Counted from the first letter of the stretch, positions 15,893-24,519 are shown. The stretch is 64,000 nucleotides of DNA from Ornithinimicrobium sp. F0845 (GCF_023015765.1 NZ_JALKAL010000001.1:47478-111477); one strand, 5' to 3'. Program-made: numbers and translations. The notes: generated from the letters alone by a model not told the origin.

Positions 15893-16456
15893 TCAGTCCG
15901 CCAGCAGCGCGCTCGGGGTCAGCCGCACCGGGAAGGGCGTGGTCACCGCCACGGGTTGGTCGCCCTGGGCGACCACCACCCGCTCGTAGGTGCCCTCCTG
16001 CAGCTCCCACATGGTGACGGAAGGCACCAGGGGGTCCACCGTCCAATAGGACGCACAGCCCGCCTCGCGGAACCGGTCCCGCTTGAGCGTCAGGTCGATC
16101 CGGCGGGTGCTCGGCGAGAGCACCTCGACCGCCAGCACCGGGGCAGTCGGCAGGTTGCGGTCGGTGAGGTCGCCGCGGCGGGCGACGAGGATGTCCGGCT
16201 GCAGGCTGGTGTCCTCGGAGAGGTCGACGTCGAAGGGGGCCATCAGCACGACGAGCTCATGAGGTTTGTGCTCGTGAAGCAGCCGGGCGAGCCCGAAGGC
16301 CGCGGTCTGGTGCCACCGACCGGGTGCCGGCGTCACCAGGATGCTCCCGTCCAGCAACTCATAGCGGATCGCCGACTCGCCCTGCGCGGACCGGAGCTCC
16401 TCCAGGTCCTCGCGGGTCATCGGTCCCGCGTGCGGGATGACCGTCATGGTCCCCAT
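15893..16456 (-). CDS. Uma2-family endonuclease-like protein (DUF820)
   Basis: A 187-residue PD-(D/E)XK-fold protein. The catalytic region reads LQPDILVARR (Asp about residue 102), VLAVEVLSPSTRRIDLTLKRDRF (Glu and Lys, about 119-142) and AGCASYWTVDP. Uma2 proteins are abundant in actinobacteria and cyanobacteria and their biological role is unclear. The ATG at 16454-16456 has AAAGGGGG about 5 nt upstream; ATG 16447 is an alternative. It ends 8 nt from the MFS gene, tail to tail. Confidence 0.88.
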   Translation of the reverse strand: MGTMTVIPHAGPMTREDLEELRSAQGESAIRYELLDGSILVTPAPGRWHQTAAFGLARLLHEHKPHELVVLMAPFDVDLSEDTSLQPDILVARRGDLTDRNLPTAPVLAVEVLSPSTRRIDLTLKRDRFREAGCASYWTVDPLVPSVTMWELQEGTYERVVVAQGDQPVAVTTPFPVRLTPSALLAD

Positions 16457-16546
16457 TGTGCCCCCTTTCGCTCATGGCCCCCACCGTGCCACGGATCGCG
16501 CCCGAGCCTCGCGGGTTGTCCACAGGTGCCGTGGCACCATGCCTGG

Positions 16547-17084
16547 GTGAGTGAACCGACCGACCCCGTGCCTGCTGACGACCTCCCCGCCGACGTCGCG
16601 GGCGGCCCAGGCTGGGTGATGGACGGCGCGAGCCTCCGGCCCCGGATCACCGACCTGACCGCCTTCCGGGAGGGCATGGCGACCGACCCGCTGGTGGACG
16701 CGATCGAGGCCCTCTGGTCAGGTGACCCGTCCCGCGCACGCGAGCGACTGCATACTGCCGAGTCGTCGGTGCGGGTGCGCGCCCTGCGCGCCGACTGTGC
16801 CCGCGCCCCTGGGCGAGGTCGACGAGGCCCTGCGGCAGTATGCCGACCTGCTGGCCGAGTGCACCGGCTCGCCCTGGGAGCCGGTCCTGCGGCAGCATCA
16901 CGGCAAGGCGCTGCTGGCCGCCGGACGGGTGGAGGACGCGCTGGCGGAGTTCGAGACCGCCCTCGTGATGCGGGTCGAGGCGGGTGCGCCCGCCGATCTG
17001 GTCGCCTCCAGCAGCCAGGCACGCGACCGGGCCCGGCAACTCGTGGCCGCCCGGCACCAACCTCCGGGGCCCTCCCCGCGTTGA
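16547..17084 (+). pseudogene. TPR-like conserved actinobacterial protein with a +1 frameshift
   Basis: The GTG frame from 16547 (VSEPTDPVPADDL) is a good match in style to a short tetratricopeptide-like protein up to LRADCARA near 16806. The match continues in the next frame as GEVDEALRQYADLL...EDALAEFETALVM, ending at 17084. Deleting one C from the CCCC at about 16808 gives ADCARALGEVDEALRQY in one frame. The protein would be about 178 residues with two TPR-like helix pairs. It is either a recent single-base insertion or a sequencing error. Function unknown. Confidence 0.75.
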
Positions 17085-17128
17085 GTCACTGAGGCTGAGC
17101 CGACGGGGCCAGCCGAGGAGGAGGTCCG

Positions 17129-17626
17129 GTGGCCGAGCATGAGCGGGAGTTCGAGGCGTGGGCGCTGTCGCGCCAGCGCGACTTCCTGCGCTCGGCGATC
17201 CTGCTGACCGGCGACCAGTCGACAGCGGAGGACCTGGTCCAGGACGCTCTCCTCAAGGTTGCCGACCGCTGGTCGCGGCTGCGGCACGAGGCGCCGGACG
17301 CCTATGCGCGGCGGATCATCTACAACGCTGCTGTGTCCCGATGGCGGCGACGTCGGCGTGAGACGCCGATGGACGAGCTGCCCGAGACGGGTGTCGCCGG
17401 CCGCAGCGAGGCATGGGTGGCCGGGGCCGATGTCCGGGCGGCGCTGCAGGCGCTGACGCCGAGACAGCGTGCGGTCCTGGTGCTGCGTTACTACGACGAC
17501 CTGTCCGAGCAGCAGATTGCCCAGACCCTGGGGGTCACGCCGGGGACGGTCAAGAGCCAGGCGCACGTGGCGCTGCGCCGGCTCCGGGAGGAGTTCGGCG
17601 TCATGGTGGCGGAGGAGGCCCGATGA
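17129..17626 (+). CDS. SigE-family ECF RNA polymerase sigma factor
   Basis: A 165-residue ECF sigma factor. Region 2 is FLRSAILLTGDQSTAEDLVQ and DALLKVADRW (about residues 20-55); region 4 is ALTPRQRAVLVLRYYDDLSE followed by QQIAQTLGVTPGTVKSQ (about 108-150). GTG at 17129 is preceded by GAGGAGGAGGT. The stop overlaps the next gene's ATG (ATGA), the usual arrangement for a sigma factor with its regulator. Confidence 0.92.
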   Translation: MAEHEREFEAWALSRQRDFLRSAILLTGDQSTAEDLVQDALLKVADRWSRLRHEAPDAYARRIIYNAAVSRWRRRRRETPMDELPETGVAGRSEAWVAGADVRAALQALTPRQRAVLVLRYYDDLSEQQIAQTLGVTPGTVKSQAHVALRRLREEFGVMVAEEAR

Positions 17627-18711
17627 GTGACCTGCGTGAGTTCCTGGATCGTGGCGTGGCCGGCGCCCCCGAGGTCGACCTTGTCGAGGGAGTGTGGCGG
17701 ACGGCCCGCCGGCGTCGCCGGAACCGGCGGCTCGTGGCCGGTTCGGCCGTGGTCGCCGTGGCGCTCGGAGGCTTCGCGGTGAGCCAGTGGGACCGTGCGC
17801 CGGTCGACCTGGCGCCGGCCGTCGAGACCACGCCGTCGCCGGGGCCGGTGGATGACCTGCTGGTCGCGAACCAGGCCTTCCTGGCCGGGATGCGGGCGAG
17901 CGGGCTGCAGGTGGACTACCGCCCGCTGAAGAGCCCCACGCTGGCCATCAGCCCGGCTGCCGCCTACGTCGTCGTCGGGGAGGTGTGGGACGTGCGGGCC
18001 CGCGGCGACGACTTCGTCGTCACTGTCGACGTGGCAGAGACCATCCCGGAGGACTTCCTGGCGCGAGATCGGATCGACGTCCTCCTCGACAGCGGGCCAC
18101 TGCACGAGGTGACGCCGCAGGTGAGCGCGGCCGTCGGTGGTCCCGTGCTGGTGGTGCTGCGCAACCAGGTGCAGCCGGTGGACGAGAGCGCGCCCGTCCG
18201 GCCCTATGTGGACGGGTTCTGGATCGACGTCCCCGGCGGGATCGGCAATCCCTATACCGACTACGCCGACATGCGGGCGGACTGGCCGCCGGTCGGCTCA
18301 GTGGAGGAGCTCGCGGACGTGCTGTCCGAGGCGGAGGTGGCCGCCCGGCGGGTGCCACCGCCGCTGCCGGTCGAGTGCTCGACCTCCTGGCAGAACCCGC
18401 CACCCCTGAACTCGACGGGCCTGAGCGCACTGGCCCTGCAGACCGCGAACGACCTGATCGGGATGGCGGCGACCTGTGACGAGGAGGCCCTGATCGCCCG
18501 TGCCCTCGCCGACGGCACCGTCGTCGCCGTCGGGGAGGGCGACGTGGGCCAGCAGCTGGCCACCCCGGACGACAACGACGCCTACCTCCGGCTCGAGGCC
18601 ACCTTCGGGGTGCCGGCGACGAGGGAGGGCGACCAGCACGTGTTCGAGCTCGAGGGCTGGCGGGTCGTCGTCGCCAGTGACGGCCGCTGGGTCGAGTTCA
18701 GCCGCGAGTAG
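17623..18711 (+). CDS. membrane-anchored partner of the SigE-type sigma factor
   Basis: A 362-residue protein with a short cytosolic N terminus (MSDLREFLDRGVAG), a basic patch RRRRRNRR, one membrane helix LVAGSAVVAVALGGFAVS (about residues 36-53) and a 300-residue extracytoplasmic domain of unknown fold. Two cysteines (VECSTSW and AATCDEE) could form a disulfide. Topology and translational coupling to the sigma gene suggest an anti-sigma or co-regulated surface protein, but no zinc-binding ZAS motif is present, so this is inference. Confidence 0.75.
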   Translation: MSDLREFLDRGVAGAPEVDLVEGVWRTARRRRRNRRLVAGSAVVAVALGGFAVSQWDRAPVDLAPAVETTPSPGPVDDLLVANQAFLAGMRASGLQVDYRPLKSPTLAISPAAAYVVVGEVWDVRARGDDFVVTVDVAETIPEDFLARDRIDVLLDSGPLHEVTPQVSAAVGGPVLVVLRNQVQPVDESAPVRPYVDGFWIDVPGGIGNPYTDYADMRADWPPVGSVEELADVLSEAEVAARRVPPPLPVECSTSWQNPPPLNSTGLSALALQTANDLIGMAATCDEEALIARALADGTVVAVGEGDVGQQLATPDDNDAYLRLEATFGVPATREGDQHVFELEGWRVVVASDGRWVEFSRE

Positions 18712-18878
18712 GCGCTAGGTCAGGGGGGTGCCCTAAGGTCCTTCGGGTCGATGCCGTGGGCCCAGGCAAGGAGCGGATCACCTTCACCACGTCGCAGACC
18801 TCCCACCGGTCACCGGGACAGGGGTGCTGAACGGTGTGAGACTGCCACGCCTCGGCGGCCACTCCGCACGGCCTGCAC

Positions 18879-18928
18879 TTTTGGTCACGCAGAAGTCGTC
18901 GCATGCGACGTCTTCTACGCGACCGAAA
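18879..18928. repeat. 25-nt-arm palindrome with GCATGC centre (family B, copy 1)
   Basis: Arms 18879-18903 and 18904-18928 are inverted copies with 4 mismatches and no loop, centred on CGTCGCATGCGACG. The arms carry GGTC-CGCAGAAG. Related elements occur at 61851-61906 and, more distantly, 31511-31575. It lies in the 273-bp gap before the TetR gene, so it could also act as an operator. Confidence 0.8.
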
Positions 18929-18984
18929 CTGCTGGTCGCAACCGGCGCTGCGTGCAGTGCTCTCGGATGTGTGATGATCCGGGC

Positions 18985-19707
18985 ATGACCGAGCACACCC
19001 CGCCGACCGAGACCCACGAGCCCGGCGTGCGGGAGCGCAACCGTGCCGAGGTGATGGCGCAGATCATGGCCGCGGGCCGTCGCGAGCTGGCCGAGCACGG
19101 GGCCGACGGGCTCTCCCTGCGCGCGGTCGCGAGGGAGATCGGCATGGTCTCCTCGGCGGTCTACCGCTACGTCGCCAGCCGTGACGAGCTGCTCACCCTG
19201 CTCATCATCGAGAGCTACGACGCCGTCGGGCTGGCGGTCGAGCGGGCGGCGGAGGGGGAGGGCACCGCGGCCGAGCGGTTCGTGGCGATGGCTGCAGCGA
19301 TCCGCGGCTGGGGCCGTGAGCACCCGCACGAGTTCGCGCTGCTTCACGGCTCGCCGGTCCCCGGCTACCGCGCGCCGGATGACACCATCGCCCCCGGCAC
19401 ACGCGTCCCCGCCGCGATGATGGGGCTGCTGATCGAGGAGTATGCCGCGGGCCGGGTCTCCCCGCCTCTCGCCGGCGAGGACGCGCCGATCAGCGCAGCA
19501 CTGAGCGCTCAGCTGGACATCGTCCGGGCCTTCTTCGGTACCGAGGTGCCTGACGCGGTCCTGCTCCGGGGGATCGCGGCGTGGACCCAGGTCTACGGCC
19601 TGATCAGCTTCGAGCTGTTCGGTCAGTTCAGGAACACCTTCGAGCCTGCGGACGACCTCATGGACCACCAGTTCGCCCTGGCCGCGGCCCGTGTGGGCAT
19701 CGCGTGA
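18985..19707 (+). CDS. TetR/AcrR-family regulator
   Basis: A 240-residue TetR protein. The N-terminal helix-turn-helix is GRRELAEHGADGLSLRAVAR and EIGMVSSAVYRYVASRDEL (about residues 30-68). The C-terminal ligand domain has WGREHPHEFALLHGSPVPGY, the WHG-type pattern. ATG at 18985. Its TGA overlaps the GTG of the GMC oxidoreductase gene (GTGA), so it almost certainly controls that gene and itself. The effector is unknown. Confidence 0.92.
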   Translation: MTEHTPPTETHEPGVRERNRAEVMAQIMAAGRRELAEHGADGLSLRAVAREIGMVSSAVYRYVASRDELLTLLIIESYDAVGLAVERAAEGEGTAAERFVAMAAAIRGWGREHPHEFALLHGSPVPGYRAPDDTIAPGTRVPAAMMGLLIEEYAAGRVSPPLAGEDAPISAALSAQLDIVRAFFGTEVPDAVLLRGIAAWTQVYGLISFELFGQFRNTFEPADDLMDHQFALAAARVGIA

Positions 19708-21566
19708 GCGCGACGACGCGCACGAGGGGTTGGCCGCAGGGGCATCCCTGGCGCAGGGCCGCCCGGAGCGCACGGGAGCACTGGGACGTCATCGTCGTCG
19801 GCTCCGGGTTCGGCGGGTCCGTGGCGGCCCTGCGGCTCGCGGAGAAGGGCTACCGCGTGCTGGTCCTGGAGGCCGGAGCCTGGTTCGCCGACGCCGACTT
19901 CGCGACGACCTCCTTCGAGCTGCGGCGCTACCTGTTCCGTCCCGAGATCGGGTGCTACGGCATCCAGCGCATCGACACGCTCAACAACGCGATGATCCTC
20001 TCGGGCGCGGGCGTCGGGGGTGGTTCCCTCGTCTACGCCAACACCCTGTACGAACCGCTCCCGGAGTTCTACACCGACCCGCAGTGGGCGCACCTCACCG
20101 ACTGGCGGGCCGAGCTCGCGCCCTACTACGACCAGGCCAAGCGGATGCTCGGCGTGGTCACCAACCCGACGCACACCCCGTCCGACGAGGCACTGCGTCA
20201 GGTCGCCGAGGAGATGGGCGTGGGGGACACCTTCCACTCCGCGCCGGTCGGCGTGCACTTCGGCACGGGCGCGGGGGAGCCGGTCGCCGATCCCTACTTC
20301 GGCGGGGCGGGACCGGAGCGCCGGGGTTGCACGGAGTGCGGCGAGTGCATGACCGGCTGCCGGCACAACGCGAAGAACACGCTGGTCAAGAACTACCTGC
20401 ACCTGGCGGAGAGGCTCGGGGCACAGGTCCGCCCGCTGAGCACGGTCACCCGGATCCGGCCCGTCGGTGCCGACGGGCAGCACCTACGCAAGGACCTGCA
20501 GAACCTCCCCAACGACGTGCAGAACCTCCCCACGGATGCGCGGGAGGCGGGCAAGACCACCCCAAGAATTGGGGAGGGTCGGTACGTCGTGACGGTGAAG
20601 GACACTCGGCCCACGCGGCCCGGGCGTTACGAGCTCACGGCGAGCCACGTCATACTCGCGGCCTCTGCACTCGGGACCCAGCGCCTGCTGCACCGGATGC
20701 GGGAGACGGGTGACCTGCCGGAGCTCTCGCCGCGGCTGGGGGCCTTGTCGCGGACCAACTCCGAGTCGCTGCTCGGGGCGATCCGCACCGGCGACGGGCC
20801 GGACTTCAGCCGGGGCGTGGCGATCACCTCCTCGATCCACCCCGACCCGCAGACGCACATCGAGCCGGTCAGGTACGGCCACGGCTCCAACGCGATGTCG
20901 GCCCTGCAGACGGTGCTCACCGACGAGGTCGAGGGGACGCCGCGGTGGCGCACCTGGGCGGCGGAGCTGTGGCGCCAGCGGCGCATCCTGCCCAGGATCT
21001 ACGACCTGCGGCACTGGTCGGAGCGCACCGTGATCGCGCTGGTCATGCAGTCGCTGGACAACTCGATCACCACCTTCCCGCGCCGCACCCGGTTCACCCG
21101 CCGCTGGGTGCTCGGCAGCCGGCAGGGGCACGGCGCCCCGAACCCGACCTGGATCCCGGCGGCCAACGAGGCGGTCCGCAGGATGGCCCGCATCGTCGGC
21201 GGCGTCCCCGGCGGCAACATCGGCGAGCAGTTCAACCGGCCGCTGACCGCACACTTCCTCGGGGGCTGCGTCATCGGCGACAGCGCCGGGACGGGGGTCA
21301 TCGACCCCTACCACCGGGTCTTCAACTATCCCGGCCTGCACGTCGTCGACGGCTCCGCGGTCTCGGCGAACCTCGGCGTCAACCCCTCGCTCACCATCAC
21401 CGCCCAGGCCGAGCGCGCGATGGCCCTGTGGCCCAACAAGGGCGAGCCCGACCCGCGCCCCGACCTCGGCGAGCAGTATGCCGTCACCCGCCCGGTCCCG
21501 CCCCTCACCCCCGCGGTGCCCGGCCCCGCGCCCGGCGCGCTGCGGCTGCCGATCACGCCGGTCTGA
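19704..21566 (+). CDS. GMC-family FAD oxidoreductase (cholesterol-oxidase-like)
   Basis: A 620-residue flavoenzyme. The FAD-binding motif is VIVVGSGFGGSVAALRLAEK (about residues 29-48); further family motifs are GAGVGGGSLVYANTLYEP, CTECGECMTGC (three or four cysteines, about 211-221), and the C-terminal HFLGGCVIGDSAGTGVID and VVDGSAVSANLGVNPSLTI. This pattern fits ChoD-type or related alcohol oxidase/dehydrogenases acting on bulky alcohols such as sterols. Substrate not proven. The start GTG overlaps the tetR stop. Between the nucleotide-binding halves lies a proline/asparagine-rich stretch (about residues 262-292) encoded by repeat-like DNA, see 20497-20574. Confidence 0.88.
   Translation: MSATTRTRGWPQGHPWRRAARSAREHWDVIVVGSGFGGSVAALRLAEKGYRVLVLEAGAWFADADFATTSFELRRYLFRPEIGCYGIQRIDTLNNAMILSGAGVGGGSLVYANTLYEPLPEFYTDPQWAHLTDWRAELAPYYDQAKRMLGVVTNPTHTPSDEALRQVAEEMGVGDTFHSAPVGVHFGTGAGEPVADPYFGGAGPERRGCTECGECMTGCRHNAKNTLVKNYLHLAERLGAQVRPLSTVTRIRPVGADGQHLRKDLQNLPNDVQNLPTDAREAGKTTPRIGEGRYVVTVKDTRPTRPGRYELTASHVILAASALGTQRLLHRMRETGDLPELSPRLGALSRTNSESLLGAIRTGDGPDFSRGVAITSSIHPDPQTHIEPVRYGHGSNAMSALQTVLTDEVEGTPRWRTWAAELWRQRRILPRIYDLRHWSERTVIALVMQSLDNSITTFPRRTRFTRRWVLGSRQGHGAPNPTWIPAANEAVRRMARIVGGVPGGNIGEQFNRPLTAHFLGGCVIGDSAGTGVIDPYHRVFNYPGLHVVDGSAVSANLGVNPSLTITAQAERAMALWPNKGEPDPRPDLGEQYAVTRPVPPLTPAVPGPAPGALRLPITPV
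20497..20574. repeat. repeat element read through in frame inside the GMC gene
   Basis: Two direct copies of TGCAGAACCTCCCCA (20497-20511 and 20518-20532, 21-bp unit, encoding LQNLPND and VQNLPTD) are followed by the palindrome CCCCAA-GAA-TTGGGG (20560-20574). The same words (AAAACCTCCCCAA and CCAATTTTTGGGG) form the intergenic element at 29466-29516. The reading frame stays open. Confidence 0.65.
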
Positions 21567-21582
21567 GGCGGGTGCGCCGGCC

Positions 21583-21720
21583 CGGCCCCCGCCGTCCACG
21601 CGCTCGTCCCCCCGCCACCTGCCCGGCCCCGCAGCCCACGCGCCCGTCCACCCGCCAACTGCTCGGCCCCGCCGTCCACGCGCTCGTCCACCGCCACCTG
21701 CTCGGCCCCACCGTCCATCG
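21583..21720. repeat. 3.5 tandem copies of a ~40-bp unit
   Basis: Units start CGGCCCC at 21583, 21624, 21664 and 21703 and share GCCGTCCACGCGCTCGTCC followed by CCGCCACCTGC. They fill the first part of the 419-bp gap between the GMC and M28 genes. Confidence 0.85.
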
Positions 21721-21790
21721 TCTTCGAGCGCCTCGCTCATCCTCGGGCCGACTGTAACCAGCTCGAAGCGACACAGGGCGCTCGAAGACG
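21719..21790. repeat. palindromic element with CTTCGAGCGCC arms (family C, copy 1)
   Basis: Perfect 14-bp arms CGTCTTCGAGCGCC (21719-21732) and its complement (21777-21790) enclose 44 nt including CTCGGGCCGACTG. The second member at 42464-42532 shares both the arms and this inner word. Confidence 0.85.
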
Positions 21791-21856
21791 GGGGTCGCTG
21801 CCGTCCTCGCGCTCGAAGACGGGGGCTGCCGCCGTCCTCGCGCTCGAAGACGGGGG
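21778..21856. repeat. 31-bp direct repeats, 2.5 copies
   Basis: GCGCTCGAAGACGGGGG begins at 21778, 21809 and 21840; the first two full units end GCCGTCCTC. The first copy uses the right arm of the family C palindrome, as if that arm had been amplified. Confidence 0.85.
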
Positions 21857-21914
21857 CAAACACGAGGATCACCGGCACCACGGGGGAGCACCGGCACCAC
21901 GGGGGCGCGGACAG

Positions 21915-21954
21915 CACGGCGCCCCAGGACCGGGAGTCGTCCTGGGGCGCCGTG
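21915..21954. terminator. 16-bp perfect bidirectional hairpin
   Basis: CACGGCGCCCCAGGAC (21915-21930) pairs with 21939-21954 around an 8-nt loop. It stands between the convergent GMC and M28 genes. No U tract, but stem strength and location fit a terminator. Confidence 0.75.
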
Positions 21955-21985
21955 AGTCGGGCCAGAGGTCAGTGACCTGCGGCGG

Positions 21986-23530
21986 TCATGTTGCGAACGT
22001 GCCTTCCGGGCCGGCGGGCGCCGGGATGCGGAAGTTGCCCGGGACCTTCTTGCCCTTGACGCCGTTGACGGACTCCGTGGAGTAGGCGAAGGTCAGCACG
22101 GCGAAGGCCACCGAGTCGACGTTGACGTCCAGGGCGTGCATGCTCACGTTGCCCAGGTCGTCGCACGCCTGGTGGTAGCACGGGTCGAACCAGTCGCCCG
22201 CCGTGCCGCCCCAGATCGCGGCCTGCTCGTCGGTCTTCACGCCCTCTGCGCCGGTGAACAGACCACCGGAGGGGATGTCGTTGGCGATGAAGGCCTGGTA
22301 GTCGCTGCGCCCGCTGAACTGCGAGTCGTCGTAGGGCTCGCCGGCGAGGGTGTAGAACGACTCGAAGGTGCGCTCGATGGCCACCGAGCCCTCCGGGATC
22401 GGCACACCGGCCGGGGCCGGGAACGTCGACTCGTTGGCGTCGTAGACACCGAGGTAGTAGTTGGGCGAACCGATCATGTCGAAGTTCAGGTAGAGCGCGA
22501 TCCGGTCGAGCTCCTCCTGCGACTGGTCGGCGACCCACTCGGTGGAGCCGATCAGGCCGATCTCCTCAGCACCCCAGAACGCGAAGCGCAGGGTGTTCTG
22601 GGGCTTGTGGTTGCCCAGCTTCTGGGCGACCTCGAGCAGCCCGGCCGAGCCGGATCCGTTGTCGTTGATGCCCGCGCCCTCCTCGACGCTGTCGAGGTGC
22701 GCACCGGCCATGACGACGTTGTTGTCGTTGCGGCCCGGCAGCTCGGCGATGACGTTGAGCGACTCCTTGATCACGTAGTCGACCTGGACGTGCGCCGTGG
22801 AGCCGTCCTGGGCCAGGGCCTCGCCGTCGGCATATGTCAGCCCGACGACGGGGATGGTCACCACGGACGGCACGAGCGTCGGGTTGAGCGGCCCGCACCG
22901 GTCCGGGGTGTCGCACTGGTTCATGATGAGGACCGCGCTGGCGCCGGCGGCCTCGGCGTTCTCCGCCTTGAGGCCGAAGGCACAGGTCCCGCGCTGCACG
23001 AGCGCGATGTCACCGGGGGTGAACCCGTCGAAGTCCGCGGCCTCGCAGCCGCTGGTGCTCGCACGCGGCGGGTCCAGGGCGAGGTCCACGCCGCTGACGG
23101 CAGCCGTCACGTCACCCTCGCCGGACCCCTCGGCCACGTAGTGGCTGTAGGTGGCCTGGACCGGCGTCAGCTGTTCGACCACAGAGTTGGTGCCCTCGTA
23201 GTCGAAGGGCACGGCCTCGGCGTCCCAGCCGGCGTCCTCCATGACGTCAATGACGTAGTCGACGCTGGCCTGGTATCCGGGCGTGCCCTCGGCACGGCTG
23301 CCGTGCTCGTCGGCGATCGCCTGGAAGGCCTCGAGGTGCTCGAAGGCGCCGTCGCCGCTCACGCAGTCCAGCAGCTTGGGGTAGGTGTTGTTGTTGCGGT
23401 TGTCGCACGCGACGGGGTTGGGCTTGGTCGGCGGGGCGGCGGTGCTGGGGAGGGCGACGAGGCCGGAGACGGCCAGCCCTCCCGCGGCGATGAGTACGCC
23501 GAACCGACGCATCCTGGTGTGCTGGTGCAT
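21986..23530 (-). CDS. secreted M28-family zinc aminopeptidase with PA domain
   Basis: A 514-residue exported peptidase. A signal peptide is visible (RMRRFGVLIAAGGLAVSGLVALPSTAA, cut after AxA near residue 32). A protease-associated domain follows (PGDIALVQRGTCAFGLKAEN...SAVLIMNQCDTPD). The M28 zinc site is complete: AGAHLDSVEEGAGINDNGSG (His, Asp), FWGAEEIGL (catalytic Glu, metal Glu), NFDMIGSPN (Asp) and PCYHQACDD (His, with disulfide cysteines). It resembles Streptomyces-type leucine aminopeptidases, which release N-terminal residues outside the cell. ATG 23528-23530, or 23510-23512, both precede the signal sequence. Confidence 0.92.
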   Translation of the reverse strand: MHQHTRMRRFGVLIAAGGLAVSGLVALPSTAAPPTKPNPVACDNRNNNTYPKLLDCVSGDGAFEHLEAFQAIADEHGSRAEGTPGYQASVDYVIDVMEDAGWDAEAVPFDYEGTNSVVEQLTPVQATYSHYVAEGSGEGDVTAAVSGVDLALDPPRASTSGCEAADFDGFTPGDIALVQRGTCAFGLKAENAEAAGASAVLIMNQCDTPDRCGPLNPTLVPSVVTIPVVGLTYADGEALAQDGSTAHVQVDYVIKESLNVIAELPGRNDNNVVMAGAHLDSVEEGAGINDNGSGSAGLLEVAQKLGNHKPQNTLRFAFWGAEEIGLIGSTEWVADQSQEELDRIALYLNFDMIGSPNYYLGVYDANESTFPAPAGVPIPEGSVAIERTFESFYTLAGEPYDDSQFSGRSDYQAFIANDIPSGGLFTGAEGVKTDEQAAIWGGTAGDWFDPCYHQACDDLGNVSMHALDVNVDSVAFAVLTFAYSTESVNGVKGKKVPGNFRIPAPAGPEGTFAT

Positions 23531-23730
23531 GAGCGACCTCCATGTCGCGAGGGGACTCGACCCGCAGGGTTTCGCGGGCGGCCGGGGCGGGACAGAACCT
23601 AGTCACCGTCCTGCTCGCAGGGAAGAGACTTTGCCAAGTCATAGGCCAGTAATGGGGTGATTGTTGCGATTCGTCCTCGGGCCGGCGCATCAATGGCTGG
23701 GTGGCTCGACGTCGGGACTTGACTCAGCCT

Positions 23731-23759
23731 TTACCAAACATTTACCAGCGCTCTATAGT
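23731..23759 (+). promoter_or_regulatory. candidate sigma-70-type promoter
   Basis: TTACCA (23731-23736), a 17-bp spacer and TATAGT (23754-23759) form a plausible promoter in an AT-rich patch of an otherwise GC-rich gap. It would drive the small frames at 23807 and 23872. Weak -35 match. Confidence 0.35.
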
Positions 23760-23806
23760 TCGCGCAGTGAGCGCATGTATCTTCCGGTCCGCTCTCCTGA
23801 AGGGAA

Positions 23807-23875
23807 GTGCTCGTGGGCAGACACCTGGCGACCACGGACGAGGAACGTGCCGACAGTCGAGACGGCCGCGGATGA
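23807..23875 (+). CDS. possible 22-codon leader ORF
   Basis: GTG at 23807, preceded by GAAGGGA, encodes VLVGRHLATTDEERADSRDGRG and ends with TGA inside ATGA, the ATG of which starts the next gene at 23872. Third-position GC is fairly high. The start resembles the GRHxxxxDEE beginning seen in some actinobacterial cell-wall proteins, so it could also be a remnant of a longer N terminus lost by frameshift. Confidence 0.3.
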   Translation: MLVGRHLATTDEERADSRDGRG

Positions 23876-24465
23876 GCAGGCGGCCGGGCGCTCGGGGGGC
23901 TGACGCATGGGGTGGCGTGGCGTGGTTGCACGTCCCCGGGGTCGTTGCCCTCCCCTCCGGGCGACGCGTGCTGGTGGGGCAACGGGAGAAGACGTGGGTG
24001 ACCCTGGAGCTCCTCGGGGGAGTGCGCATCGTCGTGGAGCTGGGCGAACCCCACGTCGTCACCCTGTCGCTCCACCGGGCCCGCGGTGAGCTCGACGGCC
24101 CGCCCGCGACCCGACCCCAGGGCTCCCCGGCGACGGTGGCCATGGACGTCCCCGGTGGTGGCCTGGTGATCAGGGATGTGCCCGCCACGCACCAGCGCTC
24201 CCGCGAGGAGGGCCAAGTCGCGGGTGCGGGCCAGTTCAGGGTCACCGTACCGCCCGCCATGGTGGGGGAGTATGTCGATGTGCTGGCCGGTCTCCCGCTC
24301 GACACCCGGCCCTGGGCGGTCCCCGTCGCCGGCGTGCGCCTGTGGCGTGGCCGGGTCAACGACGACGGGTGGGCGCTGGTCGAGCTGCTGGGCGACGAAG
24401 AACGGCGGTGGGGCGCGGAGATGCCGGTCGTCGCGAGGGTGGACCTCGGCCTTGGCCAGCACTGA
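23872..24465 (+). CDS. hypothetical protein
   Basis: A 197-residue protein with no family I recognise. The frame has strong GC at third positions, unlike the two antisense frames. Visible parts: a hydrophobic beta-rich core (VALPSGRRVLVGQREKTWVT and LLGGVRIVVELGEPHVVTLS, about residues 25-65), a polar middle, and VTVPPAMVGEYVDVLAGLPL with a C-terminal DGWALVELLGDEERRWGAEM. No signal peptide or membrane segment is seen. ATG 23872 was chosen because it overlaps the stop of a possible leader frame. It converges on the flavodoxin gene. Confidence 0.55.
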   Translation: MSRRPGARGADAWGGVAWLHVPGVVALPSGRRVLVGQREKTWVTLELLGGVRIVVELGEPHVVTLSLHRARGELDGPPATRPQGSPATVAMDVPGGGLVIRDVPATHQRSREEGQVAGAGQFRVTVPPAMVGEYVDVLAGLPLDTRPWAVPVAGVRLWRGRVNDDGWALVELLGDEERRWGAEMPVVARVDLGLGQH

Positions 24466-24519
24466 GCGCAGTTCAACGATTGCGGTGACGCTCGGCATAC
24501 TGTGGGGCCGTCGAGGGCA

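Noticed and set aside
21583-21856. Repeats taken at first for a CRISPR array
   Set aside because: Units abut with no unique spacers, unit lengths differ between the two repeat tracts, and no cas gene is present in the window.
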